DNA of 64,000 bases from Adineta vaga (lineage: Eukaryota > Rotifera). A program made the position numbers and the translations under genes. The stretch is from the NCBI GenBank assembly GCA_021613535.1, contig CP075492.1, forward strand, positions 11,222,001-11,286,000, in the 5' to 3' direction. The notes beneath the pieces were generated by a model. That model saw nothing but the letters and a program-made list of their open reading frames with translations. It did not search any database and had not been told where the DNA came from. Shown piece by piece: positions 11,808-25,047 of the stretch (its first letter is position 1; each line of letters begins with the position of its first letter).

Positions 11808-14334
11808 ATGATAGCAATGCATCATCAAAGTTCTGAACAATGTCGAGTAAATAACGTTTCTTCTATCCATACGCTTGATTGATTTCTTTTTTTTTTCAAT
11901 ATAGATTTTTGATGGACATTATGATGATGATGTCGTTGCATTTGATGATGCAACATCTCAACCTGTTAGTTTGATATCAACATCAAATTATGCGACGAAA
12001 TTGTTGGAAAAATTCTCTGCAATGCGTGATAAACCTGAATTGTGTGATTTTCGTATTGATGTAAATAATAAACATTTCTTTTGTCATAAATTCTTGTTAA
12101 TGGCAATCTCAGATTATTTTAAAACGATGTTCAATGGTTCGTAGAAAAGATTTTTTCATTTTCGAAACAGTATTTTTTTTTCTTTAATCACAGGTAGTAT
12201 GTGTGAAAGTCATTCAGATCATGTTGAATTAAAAGATTTCGAACGTTCATCAAATGGAATTGAAACAATGATTAATTTTTGTTATTCTGGTTCATTATCA
12301 ATTACATTTGAAAATATCGATGAATTATTACATGCAGCAACACATTTACAAATAGCTGAAGCCATTAATTTATGCTGCCAGTTTCTTATTGAATCATGTT
12401 CAATTAAAAATTGTATTGATATTTATAAAATATCTGACTTTTATTCCTTAGAAAATATTTTATTTGTCATAAAAACATTCATTTCAAAGAATTTCGTTCT
12501 ATTAATGTTTCAAGCACCTGATCAATTTGAACAATTGACTTATGAACAGATGTTTGAAGAATTATCAAGTGACACATTAGAAATGTATCAATATAATGAA
12601 TTTGATCTTTTTACTATGACATGTACATGGATTGAAGCTAATCGAACTGAAAGAGATCGACATGCTGCTGATTTATTTCAATTAATACGTTTTATGTTAA
12701 TGACACCAGAACAATTATGTGATCATGTACGAGATCATGAATTAATTAAATGTAATGAACAATCAAGAATTTTAGTACAGAATGCTTTGTGTTATTATGC
12801 ACTACCTAATCGACAATCATTATTGAACGATAAACAATGTCAAATAAGAAATGAATCTGTTCTGGTTGCTGTTGGAGAGGTAGAATTATTTATTTTGAAT
12901 ACAGTTGCAGAAAAATGGGATACAATTTGTCAAGCGCCTTTGGAAGAAAATTATCCTGTAAGTTTGTTTAAGAATATTACAAAACAACTTATCGTATAAC
13001 GATACAACTTGACATTTATGAAAACAACATGTACATGTAGTTTTCATTTGAAATCTTGTACTCTAGTTTTAATATAAACAACATCATTGAGAAAGTTATC
13101 TTTCGATAGATCATTAAATTCAAGAGTATTTTACAGCATTAAAGATGTCATGTTTTTTTCTTGTTATTGAGTAAATAATTAAACAAAGTTTTCTTTTAAT
13201 TGAATAGTCTTTATCCTTAATATGTGTGTGTTCTTGAAATGAAAGTCTAAGAAGTTATTGTATGTAAATAAGTATACTCGTTTTCTTTTTAGTATCCATT
13301 TAGCGCAATAACTGTAAATAATTATTTGTATGTACTTGGCACACGTCGTTCATCATCTGAAGAATATAAATCCTGTTATCGATTTTCAGCACGCACATGT
13401 GAATGGACTAAGTTACAAAATCTTTTACATGATCGATCACGATTTGCAGCCGCCTATGTTGATTCTTATATTTACATGTAGGTGAATGATTTGACGTCAT
13501 TCTTACAAAGGAAAACAAAGAATTAAATTGTTTTTTATTTGTGTTTAGCATGGGTGGTTTTGAAGGATTTAAGCGAACGACACGTGTTTACGTCAATACG
13601 ATCGAACGATATTCTGTTGAAGATGATCAATGGGAATCATTTTCAAACGATGGTCCTCAACTTTCCTTCGCTTGCTGCATGTGCTTATGATAATTCAATT
13701 TTTCTTGGAGGTGGTAAAAATGGTCAGTGGTATGTTGAATGATCTCGTTTTTTCCTCCATTATGTTACTAAGATTATTTAGGTCAAAAATAGCTGATTTT
13801 TATTGCTTTTCAATCGATAAACGTCAGTTAGAAAAACGTTCACCGATGCTCAATGCTCGTACAACACATGCATTTCACATTTTTGATGATAAAATTCTTG
13901 GTAACGAACATATTGATCTAATAATTTCCTTGTAATTAATCATTGATCTTGATTTAGCAATTGGAGGTTTTGATGATGATGGAAATGGCATGTTATCTAT
14001 TGAAAGTTATGATATTCAAAATGATCAATGGACAATTTTAACTTCAATTCCAGGTGCTATTTCAAAAACATGGCCACAATCATTGGGAACCGTTGATCGA
14101 CGAATTTATATATCAGTCTTTCATACATCGAATTCATTTATTGTAATGCAAGAAGGTTATTTCTTTGATTTAAATACGAAACAATGGACAAAAGCTCCTG
14201 TTGTTCATGAACGTGCACGATATTGTCCTACAGTTCAATTACGTTTTCCAAAAAATTTTATTAAAACTCTTCAAACGACAACGAATTCATCAACGTTACC
14301 ACTTTCGACTAATATTTCAGTTATGAATACTTAA
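11808..14334 (+). CDS. Kelch-like protein (BTB-BACK-kelch), one frameshift
   Basis: Exons 11808-11846, 11905-12136, 12194-12957, 13293-13477, 13549-13729, 13782-13900 and 13958-14334 give about 631 residues if one frameshift is ignored. Kelch-like proteins are usually substrate adaptors of Cullin-3 ubiquitin ligases. The BTB fold covers residues about 40-150 (ELCDFRIDVNNKHFFCHKFL, then YFKTMFNGSM). BACK follows, with an EAINLCCQFLIESCSIKNC block. Kelch repeats fill the C-terminal half, with IMGGF, LGGG and AIGGF turns and a Trp in each blade (DDQWES, NDQWTI, TKQWTK). In exon 5 the frame is lost at 13662-13664 (ctttcc), because one T too many leads to TGA at 13685. The next frame at once resumes a conserved kelch strand, SLAACAYDNSIFLGGG. 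Either the consensus has an extra base or this copy is broken. The first exon (13 residues) is the least certain. Confidence 0.85.
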
Positions 14335-14557
14335 ATTAGAATGTTTTTCTTTTTCTCAGAGTGATTTAAATCCATAATATATTTATAGATATATATATAT
14401 ATTCTTCGTTTTCTTTTTCTAGATAATTTCATTGGATTTTATGATGTATAAACGTAATTTATTTCCGTCCTTGAAGTTTATTGTTTTCTCAAGATAATGT
14501 AAGAAATATTGTTTGTCTTGAGAGATCTAAATCTTCTCTTTTATGAATATTTAGATC

Positions 14558-16870
14558 ATGGATAATCGTTCATCATTATCAACACCAACAAATTTTCTTT
14601 TTGAAAATACTAATGGATCAATTTATCCGAATGATTTAGTATTAAGTATTATAGAAGATGTTTCAACATCTCCACCAAATACCAATGGTAATTTATCACC
14701 ATCCTCACCATGCAATCCATCCTTTGACATATCAACATCTCAAATATCATTTCCTTGCTGTATATTTCGTTGTAAACCAAATTCTCATCCGTTCCAAGAA
14801 CGATGCATTCCATTGAATGATCAAGTGAAAGTTGGACGTGCAGTTGCTCGATTAAAAGCTCTTCCGAATAATGCCATTTTTGATTGTAAAGTATTATCAC
14901 GACAACATGCCAAACTTTGGTATGAAAATGGCAAAGTATGTTGCTTTTTTTTCATGCTAAAGAAAAAAATGGATCAAATCTTCGTGTTAAATTTTAGTTT
15001 TTATTACAAGATACAAAAAGTTCAAACGGTACATTTGTGAATAATGAACGATTAGGAAAATGTAATGAAGAAAGTGCACCATGTGAGATCTTTTCGGATG
15101 ATATCGTTCAATTTGGTGTTGATGTAACGGAAAATAATCGAAAAAGTAAGGCACGATCCAATTGTATATAGTTTTTATTTCAATACAAATTTCGTTTTTT
15201 AGCGACTCATAATTGTATCATTATGGAAGTGAAACTTTTTCATACCGATGGTAGTGAAGTCTTACCTCGAAGGTAATACATATAAAATAAAAAAGTCATC
15301 TCAGCTATAAAAAGAAAATCTTCTGTTTAGTGCTAATGGTCAATCATTAGCTCAAATCAAAGAATTGGATATCAATACTCAAACTCTATATCAATTAGCT
15401 CAATATATTCAAGTAAATAGATGATTTAAAAAGTCATTCTTGAATTAAAATGAATCTCTTATTAATATATTTCAGGAAGCTATGCATCGTGAACAAATGC
15501 TCGAACAAAAACTAGAATATCTTCAAGGTGTTTTGCGTAATGCTCAACAAACTTCTAATGACAGTTGGCAAGCAATCATCAATGAAGATCGACTCCTTGC
15601 ACGAATCAATTCACTTGAAGATCAAATTCGTATTTATCGTACTAAGGTATGAACAAACGATACTATTGATACATAAACATTATTCTCAATGTTTTTAAGC
15701 ATCCAAATGATGAATCAATAAAACAAGAATTAATTCGATTAACTGAATCCCATATAAAATTTGAAGACGAATCAAAAGTAAGACAAACTTGATTACATAA
15801 ATATCATTTGTTGTTTTTTTTTGTCGTATAGATTAAATTAGAAAAAGCATTACTTGAATGTGCTGATAGTAATAGTCGAAGTAAAGCATTTGAATGTTCT
15901 TTACATATAGCTCAAGATGAATTAAAACGTTTTGAACAACAAAATCAACAACATAAACAAGATATTCAACAACTTGTTCAATCTATTGATGAACAACGAT
16001 CATTAATTTCAGACTTAGAAACTAGATTACGAGTAGATTATTCGATTCTTTTATTTTCTATCAAAACGAAATTTCTTTTCTTCTGATTATAAAGGATTCT
16101 CAAACTCGATGTACAGAAATCGAAAGTGAAAAGCAACGAATTCAAACTGACTTTGATGAATATTATCAACGAACACAACATTTAGAAGAATTACAACAGA
16201 AAGCTGTTGAAAATGAAACAAATCAGAATCGAATTGAATTACAGTCTTCCTCAATCGGTATGAGAATAACAATGAAAATAAATCTTTTTCAATGATAAAC
16301 TTTCACTTGTAGAACCAATGATGGAAAAGAAAGATCCTATTGAAATACCAATAATAAAGGAAAATGGTGAACATGAAATGCATCGTCCAACGATCATTCC
16401 ATCCAATCAAAATGATTCAATTGTAAATCATAATCATCAAGATGAGCAAACTAATGATGAATTAATTGAAGCACAGAAACAAATTCTTCAACTTCGTGAA
16501 CAATTAAATGAAACTAATGGTAATTCATGAAATAATTTACTATAGACTGTCATTTATTGTTGAATCTTTTTTTTTAGAACGTCTTGTTTCGACAGAAGAT
16601 ACCTATCGAAATGAACAAGAACGTCATCTGACATTAATAAGTGAACATGATAAAATCCGCGATGAATTAGTTGATTTAAAACGTCGTTTAACTAAAGAAA
16701 TGAATGATAATTCTGAATTAGTCCAAGCTCAACAAACTCAACTTGATCATTTATCAAAATCAATTTTATCAAAACAAACTGAACATGAGCAATTACTTCG
16801 TGTTTATCTATGTTTTTTTCTTTTCTATTATTTGTTCATATTTTGTCTCTTCTTTTTTCTTCTATCATAA
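14558..16870 (+). CDS. SLMAP: SLMAP homologue: FHA-domain, coiled-coil protein
   Basis: Ten exons join in frame: 14558-14935, 14998-15145, 15203-15272, 15331-15412, 15476-15646, 15700-15777, 15832-16032, 16095-16257, 16313-16519 and 16578-16870, giving 596 residues. Vertebrate SLMAP is a phosphopeptide-binding member of the STRIPAK phosphatase-kinase complex that opposes Hippo signalling. The FHA domain (residues about 65-185) is very close to it: [73 protein letters not shown]. Next come [17 protein letters not shown] and [15 protein letters not shown], also SLMAP hallmarks, followed by about 350 residues of coiled coil. A 70-residue Ser/Pro-rich leader before the FHA domain is extra. The C-terminus is uncertain. 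Read straight through, it ends in 22 hydrophobic residues, as expected for a tail anchor. That stretch could instead be an intron (donor 16802, acceptor 16935) leading to stop at 16959. Confidence 0.92.
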
Positions 16871-17157
16871 TGACATGATTTTCTCTATTTTCTTTTTCAA
16901 AACTCTATCTTCTTTTTCTGTGCTGAACGAAATAGAGAAAATATAATCGTATTGCATAAATCATATTTACAAAACGAAAAAAACTAAATTAACAATCTAA
17001 ACTTACGTGAGATATTCTCTTTGATTGATTCATTTTTACAGACGTTAATAATATAAGACTAAAAATATACTAATCATCCATCAAAAGAACATAAATATTT
17101 GATTTTCTTTTCTTCAATTATCTAACATATTTATTTTATTCTCATATTCATCTTTTT

Positions 17158-18300
17158 TTATAAAGGATTTACTTTATACAATTCCCAAAGATCATTCATT
17201 AGATCATTCATAGTTACAAGATCAATATTCATATCAAATAATCGCATAATAACAATACCATCACAACGTAAATATCGTTGACTAAAATTTTTTGTTATGG
17301 GTTGATAATCAATTCGATGTACAAGTTCATTTTCTTGAAAAATATCATCGCAATAATGTTTGGATGATATATGACGTAAACGTCGACCACGTGTATCACG
17401 AACACGTCGATGAAATAAAATGAAAATGATCCATTGAAATAAAAGATTATAAATTGCACATATAAATAAGAAAATTAACCATAAATATGCAAAGAGAAAG
17501 ATTTTTTCATTGAAAACATTAATTGGAAGAACACATTGAACTGTATGACGATGTTTATTTTTGCCAAGAAAACGTACAATAAAATCACATAAAACATTCG
17601 TTGGAAATTGTAATGATGTATGACGTATCGTTGTACTATAAATAATTAAACGTTGAAATAAGGAATCAAATGTAAAATCGAAATTCATTAAATAATGTAA
17701 ACATGTTAATTGGATGAGAATATTGACAATAAAAAAGATTTTGATTAATAAATAGAGAAAAGTTAATTTTGGTATTGATGATCGACGACGCATACGAAAA
17801 TATTGATCAAGACGTAGGGCAACATTTCGTATTAATTGTCGACGATATATAGGAGGTTCAGTTAGTGAACGTCGACTCATATCTAATTGATCTATATGTT
17901 TTTGTAAACAAATTCCAAGTCGAAATGAACCACTACGCCAGAGAAATCCCGGAAGAAAAAAGCCAAATGCTTGTAATAATAATATAAATGGAACGTATTG
18001 ATAGAAACGAATTGCATTGGTACCTTGTCGTGCTTCGAGATCTTCAGGATCGGGAATTTCGGCATCGATTGAGAGATAATACGTATCCGATATCCAACAG
18101 ATAAAATCGGCATATGTTATATGAGCATCAGTGAATGATGCTGGAGTAAAACATGATATAGGTTTACCAACGAATTGAACAGAAGAAACAATTACAACAA
18201 AAACAGAAAAAATCAGAACGGAATAATAACGTGATAAACGATCGACGAAATCATCATCATTTCGAGAAAAACCACAGTAATGTCGAAGAGTTGCATACAC
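17158..18300 (-). CDS. Innexin (gap-junction channel protein)
   Basis: A single uninterrupted frame of 380 residues, the usual innexin length, with no intron. Innexins form gap junctions and hemichannels in protostomes. The N-terminal region has DDDFVDRLSRYYSVLIF, then transmembrane helix 1 and FVGKPISCFTPASFT. The first extracellular loop has Cys-Phe-Thr-Pro and a second Cys (ADFICW). Then comes IRFYQYVPFILLLQAFGFF, which matches the innexin YYQWVPF signature. Four hydrophobic helices are evident. The second loop has two cysteines (NVLCDF, TVQCVLPINVFNEKIF). The cytoplasmic tail is short and basic. It converges on SLMAP, with about 290 nt between the stop codons. An acceptor-like TCGTCTAG lies 10 nt before the start codon. 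Confidence 0.95.
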   Translation of the reverse strand: MYATLRHYCGFSRNDDDFVDRLSRYYSVLIFSVFVVIVSSVQFVGKPISCFTPASFTDAHITYADFICWISDTYYLSIDAEIPDPEDLEARQGTNAIRFYQYVPFILLLQAFGFFLPGFLWRSGSFRLGICLQKHIDQLDMSRRSLTEPPIYRRQLIRNVALRLDQYFRMRRRSSIPKLTFLYLLIKIFFIVNILIQLTCLHYLMNFDFTFDSLFQRLIIYSTTIRHTSLQFPTNVLCDFIVRFLGKNKHRHTVQCVLPINVFNEKIFLFAYLWLIFLFICAIYNLLFQWIIFILFHRRVRDTRGRRLRHISSKHYCDDIFQENELVHRIDYQPITKNFSQRYLRCDGIVIMRLFDMNIDLVTMNDLMNDLWELYKVNPL

Positions 18301-20205
18301 ATCAAACCTAGACGAACGAAAGAAAAAGCAAACATTTTCTTACACAATCGAATGGAAATATAAATTTCCGATAATCGAAACAGTTAATAACAACATACCT
18401 ATTAAAACTACAAAGATTTCGTTTATTTGCGAATAATTTTCTTCTCATCATTACGATCTTAATCACTCTCGAAAAATCCAACTCAATCTTTCTCTCATTT
18501 TATTAAGAAAATCTCTTCTATCAACTTACCGTTAATATAACCTTTTTCTTTTCTTTATTTTTATTCACTGTTCTTCCATATCTTATTTCTTTTCTCACAT
18601 TAGAAATGTCTCTGTTAACTTAGCTTTAAACGATCGTACACATACAATTTTCACAGCATTCATGCGTTGTCAGCTTGGAAGCGTTGTTTTCTTTCTTATT
18701 TTCATACTTTCAAATTTACCTGAGATGTGAACGTTTGAGATATCGAGTCATCGTTTGTTTTTTTTTCTGTCAGAGAATAAGATTGATAGACATGTATAAT
18801 ACTTGTCTTTCCCCTTTTCGACACACTCAATTATTCTAGTTACATTCTTCGTCTTCTTTTTTCATCTATTTTGAAAGTACTCTAGAGAGTTTACTAATGT
18901 CTAGTTACTTTCTCTCATTAGCTTTTCCTCTTCTTGTTGTATCGAATTATCGAAAATTTTCGACATCTATTCAACATAAAAGACAATTAAATAAACTCGT
19001 TCGTCTCTTTCATTGTAAAAAGAAAAGAAAAAAGTTCCTCTTGTCATCTGATTATCTTTTCGGACATATAAATCGATTTATTTTATTGACAGACTGATGA
19101 CATTTCATTCGATCATAATATATTTTACCAAAAAAAAGACGTCTTTTTTTTAAATTTTAAATCTATCTATATTTTCGTAAGTAACTAAGGAAGAAAAACT
19201 TTGATGTTCGAGAGAAATATCATATTTTCTTACTTACATGTTTCAACTTGATAGAATGTATTTGTATCATTGATAATCCAAACCAATTGTATATGTCATA
19301 CTAAACAAAATGTAATTTTTTTCTGATCTATTATGGATAATAGATGATCATTATAACTGAAGGGTTTAATCAAAATGAAACGTTTTTATTATATATTGAG
19401 AGAGATAGTCTACACCCTCAAGAGAATGAATTGATCCGATCTACATATATATTTTCTTTTTTCCATTCCCTCTTTCTTTCTCTTTCTCGACAAACTATCA
19501 ATATAATTGTCATATATACAAAAAAAAACGAGATGACAAAAGACAATTCAATCGAAATTAACTGATATGACACCTACTTAGATTAGGAATATTGTCACAT
19601 AGTTTTATTCTTCGAACTCATCAGTATGCTGAATAAGTTTCAATGTAAAAAAAAGTATCGCTTTGTTTTAGATTAATTATTGTGTCATTACTGAACAAGT
19701 TAATCGATTTAGTATCGTAATCAATAGCTCATCGAATAGAAGGAAAAAAAGGATTATATAAGATCAAATTTATGTTTCATTCTATAAAGAATAACTATGA
19801 ATGTCAAAATAACTAATAACGTGTACAGATTATCTCATAGTTGATTGATCATGTAAAAATCTCATGCATCTTTTCAATATTATCAAGACGAGATAACTAT
19901 GAAATCTATTAATGAACGTGATATTAATAGATTCTTTAGAGGATATTTATCAGATAGTTAAATAGCAAAGATTACTGATTCATTTCTTCGACATATTAAC
20001 TATATTCCGATAATGATCATTAGTCATATATTGACGTGTAAGTTTCACAAAACGAAGGCTATAAAAATCTAATAAATCATCTTTAATTTCATTTCGATAT
20101 ACAATTTTCATAAATGATTAAATGAGAATAACACAGAGAAAAAATGTATATATAACTTGAGCTTTTCTTTTATTATTCATCTCCTAGTAAAAATCATTTA
20201 TCTAT
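18301..20205. other. Non-coding, 1.9 kb
   Basis: AT-rich sequence with pyrimidine runs between the innexin 5' end and the 3' end of the Kv2 gene. Short open frames here are low-complexity (Phe/Ser/Lys) and show no start context or domain. It probably contains the innexin promoter and the Kv2 3' untranslated region. Confidence 0.5.
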
Positions 20206-22816
20206 TCATTGTCCATGATCTATACCATTATTTTCTTTCTTAACTAACATTTCTTTCGCGTCAATATCAGGTTCTTCATTGGTTGTTGTTATTCTTCGAT
20301 GATTATTTTCATTTGTATTCGGGTAAAGATCAACTGTATGTGGATTATGTAATAATGATGTTTCCGATGTTTTCTTTTCATAACATCCGGGATCATATAT
20401 TGGTTCATCGGGTGTTGTTAGGGGATAGGTAGAATTTTTCCATCCACTTAAACGTCGTGCATTAAATTCCATATGAAATAAATTCGATATAGATTCTGTT
20501 GGAATTGACAGAATTGAACCATTCTTTTTTGCACGATCAATTGCTTCTTTACGTTTCAAAGCCTTTTCACGACGTAATTGTTCTTTATAATATTCTGCGA
20601 AATTATTGACAATAATTGGGATTGGTAGAGCAATGACAAGTACTCCACAAACACAACATACGGCACCGATTAATTTACCCCACACAGATTTTGGATAAAT
20701 ATCACCATAACCAACCGTAGTCATTGTCTAAGAAAATAATAAGATAAATGAAATAACAAAAAATATTATTGACTTACAATACTCGCCCACCAGAATGCAT
20801 GTGGAATAGAACGAAATTGTATTGCATTATGTTCTCGTTCAGCAAAATAAGCTAAACTTGAAAATAATAAAATAAATATTGCCAAAAACATTAATAACAT
20901 TGATAATTCTTTATAACTTCGTTTTAATGTATAACCTAATGATTGTAGACCAGTTGAATGACGAGCTAATTTTAATATACGCATAATACGTAAAACACGA
21001 AAGATTTGTACAGCTTTCCGAACTGATTTGATATTTTTGAAATGTCCCGTATCTAGAGTTTCAAGTGCAACTGATACATAAAATGGGACGATAGCAATTA
21101 AATCGATTGTATTCAAAACACCTTTAAAAAATTTACATCTATCTGGTGTCGTAAATACTCGAATAACATATTCAATAGTAAACCAAGTAATACAAACGGT
21201 TTCTATAATAAATAAAGATAATGGTTCACGACATTCACTAGTACTATCATGATGTTCATTATGTAAATCCCGTGCTGTTGCTTGTGCAGCAATATGTACA
21301 GCATCGGCATCAGCTGATGTTGGAGCAATAGGATTTGTTTCAGTATCAGATATATTCGGAGCACAACCAATACCTGTATGTTTAGTACAGAATGAAAAGT
21401 AGAATAAAAATTGTTTTTCTTTACCTTCCATTGTACTCAATGTTAATGTAAAAGAAGAGAGAAGAATAAATGAAATACTAACAAATGCAATAACCTAAAT
21501 TCAATGATCAAACAATATTCCATAGAATAATGATAAGAGAGAAGAAAATTACTCGAGCTGCTTTGGATGTATGTGGATGTTCAACAAGATCCCAAATTTT
21601 TCTTCGAGTATGTTCACACCATCGATCACCGGTTGCTTTGTCTTCTTTTTCAACTTTTAATAAATCTGCTTCTTTTTTCATTTCTTCTAAAACATGATCT
21701 TTTTTCTGATGATATCGATTTTGACAGCATAATTCTAAATAATATTCATCAATACCCCAATAGTTCAATTCATCATGAAACGATATCACACATATATCAT
21801 CAACTAAATGTAATTTGCCTGTTCGATAAAAATTAATCACCGATGAGAATGAACGTGGATGACGATCGAAAAAATATTCACCAGTTGCTGAATCATAATG
21901 TCGCATAAACGCATGATTTCATCATGAGGCATTGAACGTGTTGAATGTAATGATATTTTACGTAATTTTGCTAAACGACCTAGACGTGTATTTGGAAGAC
22001 GAGAAAGTGTACGCCATAGGACTAGAAAGATAATCAATTTGAATATAGAAAGAGGAGAAAAAAAGTAATCCTACTTTCATGTCGAACACCACCCACATTT
22101 AATATAACTTTACGACTAGTATTTAAAGTCGATAGATATAGATTGGTCGAACAATCAGTAGGAGATCGATGTGTACGTTCACTTGCTTTTGGTGTACCTA
22201 ACGGAGATGACCTTGATGATTTCATTTGTCGCTCATCATATATTGCCATTTCATTGTCTTGTACAAGGGCAGCAGCAGCCGTTGGATTAGCAATTGGTAA
22301 AATGGTATTATTTGACCAAAGATTTGCTTTTGATAAATGAGATATATCTTCAGAATGATGTGATGTTGAATTTATTGTTGACATTGAAGTGATTAATACA
22401 TCAGAAATCAATGATGTGATATTTTTCGGCAAATGAAAAGAAGTTTTTAATTTCTCGTGAACAGATGGATGAGAAGGAAAATTATAATGAAGATCAGTTA
22501 TTCTTTTGATTGGTGTTAATCGAATAGAAGGCAGTGAAGATGATGAACTTGAGAAAGGAGAATAGAATTTTTCTTGATCGGATACTTGGGAACAATGAGA
22601 TTCACTAGTTGATAATAATGAATTATTTGATAGATCATTGATGAGAAGCACTGGATTCTTAATGGAAGAAGGAGAAGAAGAAGAAATTAGATCGCAACGT
22701 TGATTTTCAATATCTCGAGTGTTGGAACGCGAAGTATTATGTGTTGGTAACGATTCGCTTTCCACTGAAGATGATACCGATTGCGAAGGAAGAGACAACG
22801 AAGGGGTAAACAACAT
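20206..22816 (-). CDS. Voltage-gated potassium channel, Kv2/Shab type, one frameshift
   Basis: Exons 22816-22075, 22021-21553, 21494-21425, 21373-20778 and 20727-20206 encode about 799 residues once a one-base gap is allowed. The T1 tetramerisation domain has [43 protein letters not shown] and [18 protein letters not shown]1-S6 follow. S4 is [20 protein letters not shown], the filter is TMTTVGYGD, and S6 is [19 protein letters not shown]. The post-S6 block [20 protein letters not shown] is diagnostic for Shab. At 21898-21899 the T1 codon expected between CD and YD has only two bases, so the literal frame stops early. Splicing out 21888-21937 (gttcaa...ttcag, 50 nt) would restore the frame but delete conserved T1 residues. 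The Ser-rich N-terminus of about 225 residues before T1 is much longer than in usual Kv2. The tail after S6 is short. Confidence 0.9.
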
Positions 22817-23431
22817 TATCCAACCGAAAGCGACTTACGCGACAAAGAAACGACAAAAGTGGGTTGTTATTTGCCACTAGCAATGTTGCTATTTCATAGT
22901 AATGCATCCATATACAAAAGAAATACGTGTGTAAATCAAGAGGATATCATCAGAAAATTGGCGAACGAACCGATAAAGAATGATTTGCTCTATTATTGAT
23001 GATCTTGTCAAGAAAATCATCATCGTTATCCTTTAGAAAAATCGTATATATATATATATGCTTCTGGTTACGTGTTCGATTGCTTTGATTAGACCGAAGG
23101 CAACTAAGCAGGCGACGGTGCATGTCAGCAACACTAAATAAAGTACATAGAGTTATGATGATTCTTCGTTAATGTGCATGTCTCTTTCTTCCTTTTTTTC
23201 TCAAGAGAATACTTTTACTATTGTAGAAGTATCTCGTGTAAGTGAAATATCGTATTATCACATTTGTTCGTCCAAAAATAATAAAAGAAAAAGTCAATTC
23301 AATTCTTTTTATTATATTTCTTATTCTCTTTTCATTCACCTGTCTATCTCAAATGAAAAACTAATAGATAATTTCAAACATATGTAGCCATGTTTGTCTT
23401 TTCCTTTCGTTCTCAATCGATATTTATATAA

Positions 23432-23457
23432 TCTTCTTCTTCTTCTTCTTCTTCTTC
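23432..23457. repeat. (TTC)n microsatellite
   Basis: An uninterrupted TTC/TCT trinucleotide run in the intergenic region upstream of the Kv2 gene. No open frame crosses it on either strand. Confidence 0.8.
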
Positions 23458-25016
23458 TATCTCCTTTTTCTTATGTGTTCTTTATCATTTGTCTATTCTT
23501 TGATTCGACAGTTGAATGACACGGTTACTTTTGTTGACTATCAGACAATTGTTTCCTCCACATTTATGATTAATTAATGCAGCTAATGGAAACATGTCCT
23601 TAAAACAACTTACCCCGTTAGAATAATAATAGCTCGATTATCTTTCGTCCTTTCTCGATTGTTTATTTATTGGTTTTTTTCGCCTATTCGTATAATTACG
23701 TTGAATCAAAATGCAAGATCTTGTAAAAGAGACATGCGACTATTTTTTTATGTAGATTATCAAAAGCTTAACAATATCAAGATGATATTTCTTTCCTTGG
23801 TTTGTTATCGGATAAAAACGAACGAATACACGAAATCTGGTCAAATAGATGGAAGACATGATTATTCTTCTCATTAGTATAATCTACAGATATAAAAGAC
23901 ATTTAATCGTCCATGATGTTAATCATATAATAGAGAAAAAATTGATTGACATGCAATGGAAGATATCGAAAGAAAGCAAGAAGTTTTTGTCAGGATTTTC
24001 CAAAATACTCCTGTTTTCACATCAATGGATAGAAAAACTATAACGAACATATCTAGATATAATATCGCTATTGGATATAAAAATTTATTCATTTCAAGTA
24101 TTATCAATGGCGGTTCTTTGTAATTACCACTCAATAAGACGTAAATGTATACATTACATATATTTACTGTGATGTATTCTCTCAGAAAAACAATTTATTG
24201 AAAAATAGCTAATATCTTGCAGAAAAGTATGCAATAACCTTCAGAAAAACAGAACTCATAGCTGAAAATGTCAATATTGCACGTCGATATACTTCAAAGC
24301 TTGATAGCATAAAAACAAAGTAATATACTCGCATAACAAACTCGTTGATAGAGATCTAGAATTATTAGAATTCTAAATTAAATGTCAATCAGTTAAATTC
24401 TTGTCAGAAACATACTTTCATATTCTACATTGTTGTCTGATTGAATAATAAACATTTTCTTAAATAAAATAACATCTCAAGTTGTTTATTTTTGTATTTG
24501 TCATATCGGATTTCTTCTTAATGTAAACTAAACTAATGCATCAATAAATATCATGAAAGATAATCCAATCTATAATAAAACTTGAACCATGTTCATCTAT
24601 CGATTTCCAAACTAGAATATTTTGATTGTTATTTCTAGAAATTGAAGTGCATAGAAATATACTAATACACTACAAATGAATAACGATGAAATCAATCATT
24701 TAAGGTTTTAATCATATCAAATATCCTTGTTTATTAATAATTCTTCAACAGAAAGAAATTTGCGAGAAAAGAATATGGAAAGGTCAATCTCCTACATGAA
24801 TCATCACTGATGAAAATCAGTTCTAAAGAATAATCGACATCATTTTCAGCTTTATACTTCTATACACATCCTTTACGTGATTATCTCAATCATTTCTTTT
24901 ATGTATGTACATTTGAATTCACCTAATGAACATCTATCGATCAAACTATCTATCCGTACGATTTCTTACGACAACTAGCGAAATTCGATTATGTTGGATA
25001 CTCTTTTTCTCCTTCT

Positions 25017-25047
25017 ATCGATCGATCGATCGATCGTTCGTTCGTTC
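25017..25047. repeat. Compound (CGAT)n-(CGTT)n tetranucleotide repeat
   Basis: Several atcg units followed by ttcg units, about 48 nt before the GINS2 start codon, so probably in its leader or core promoter. A similar GATC-rich run lies at 41572-41594. Confidence 0.75.
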
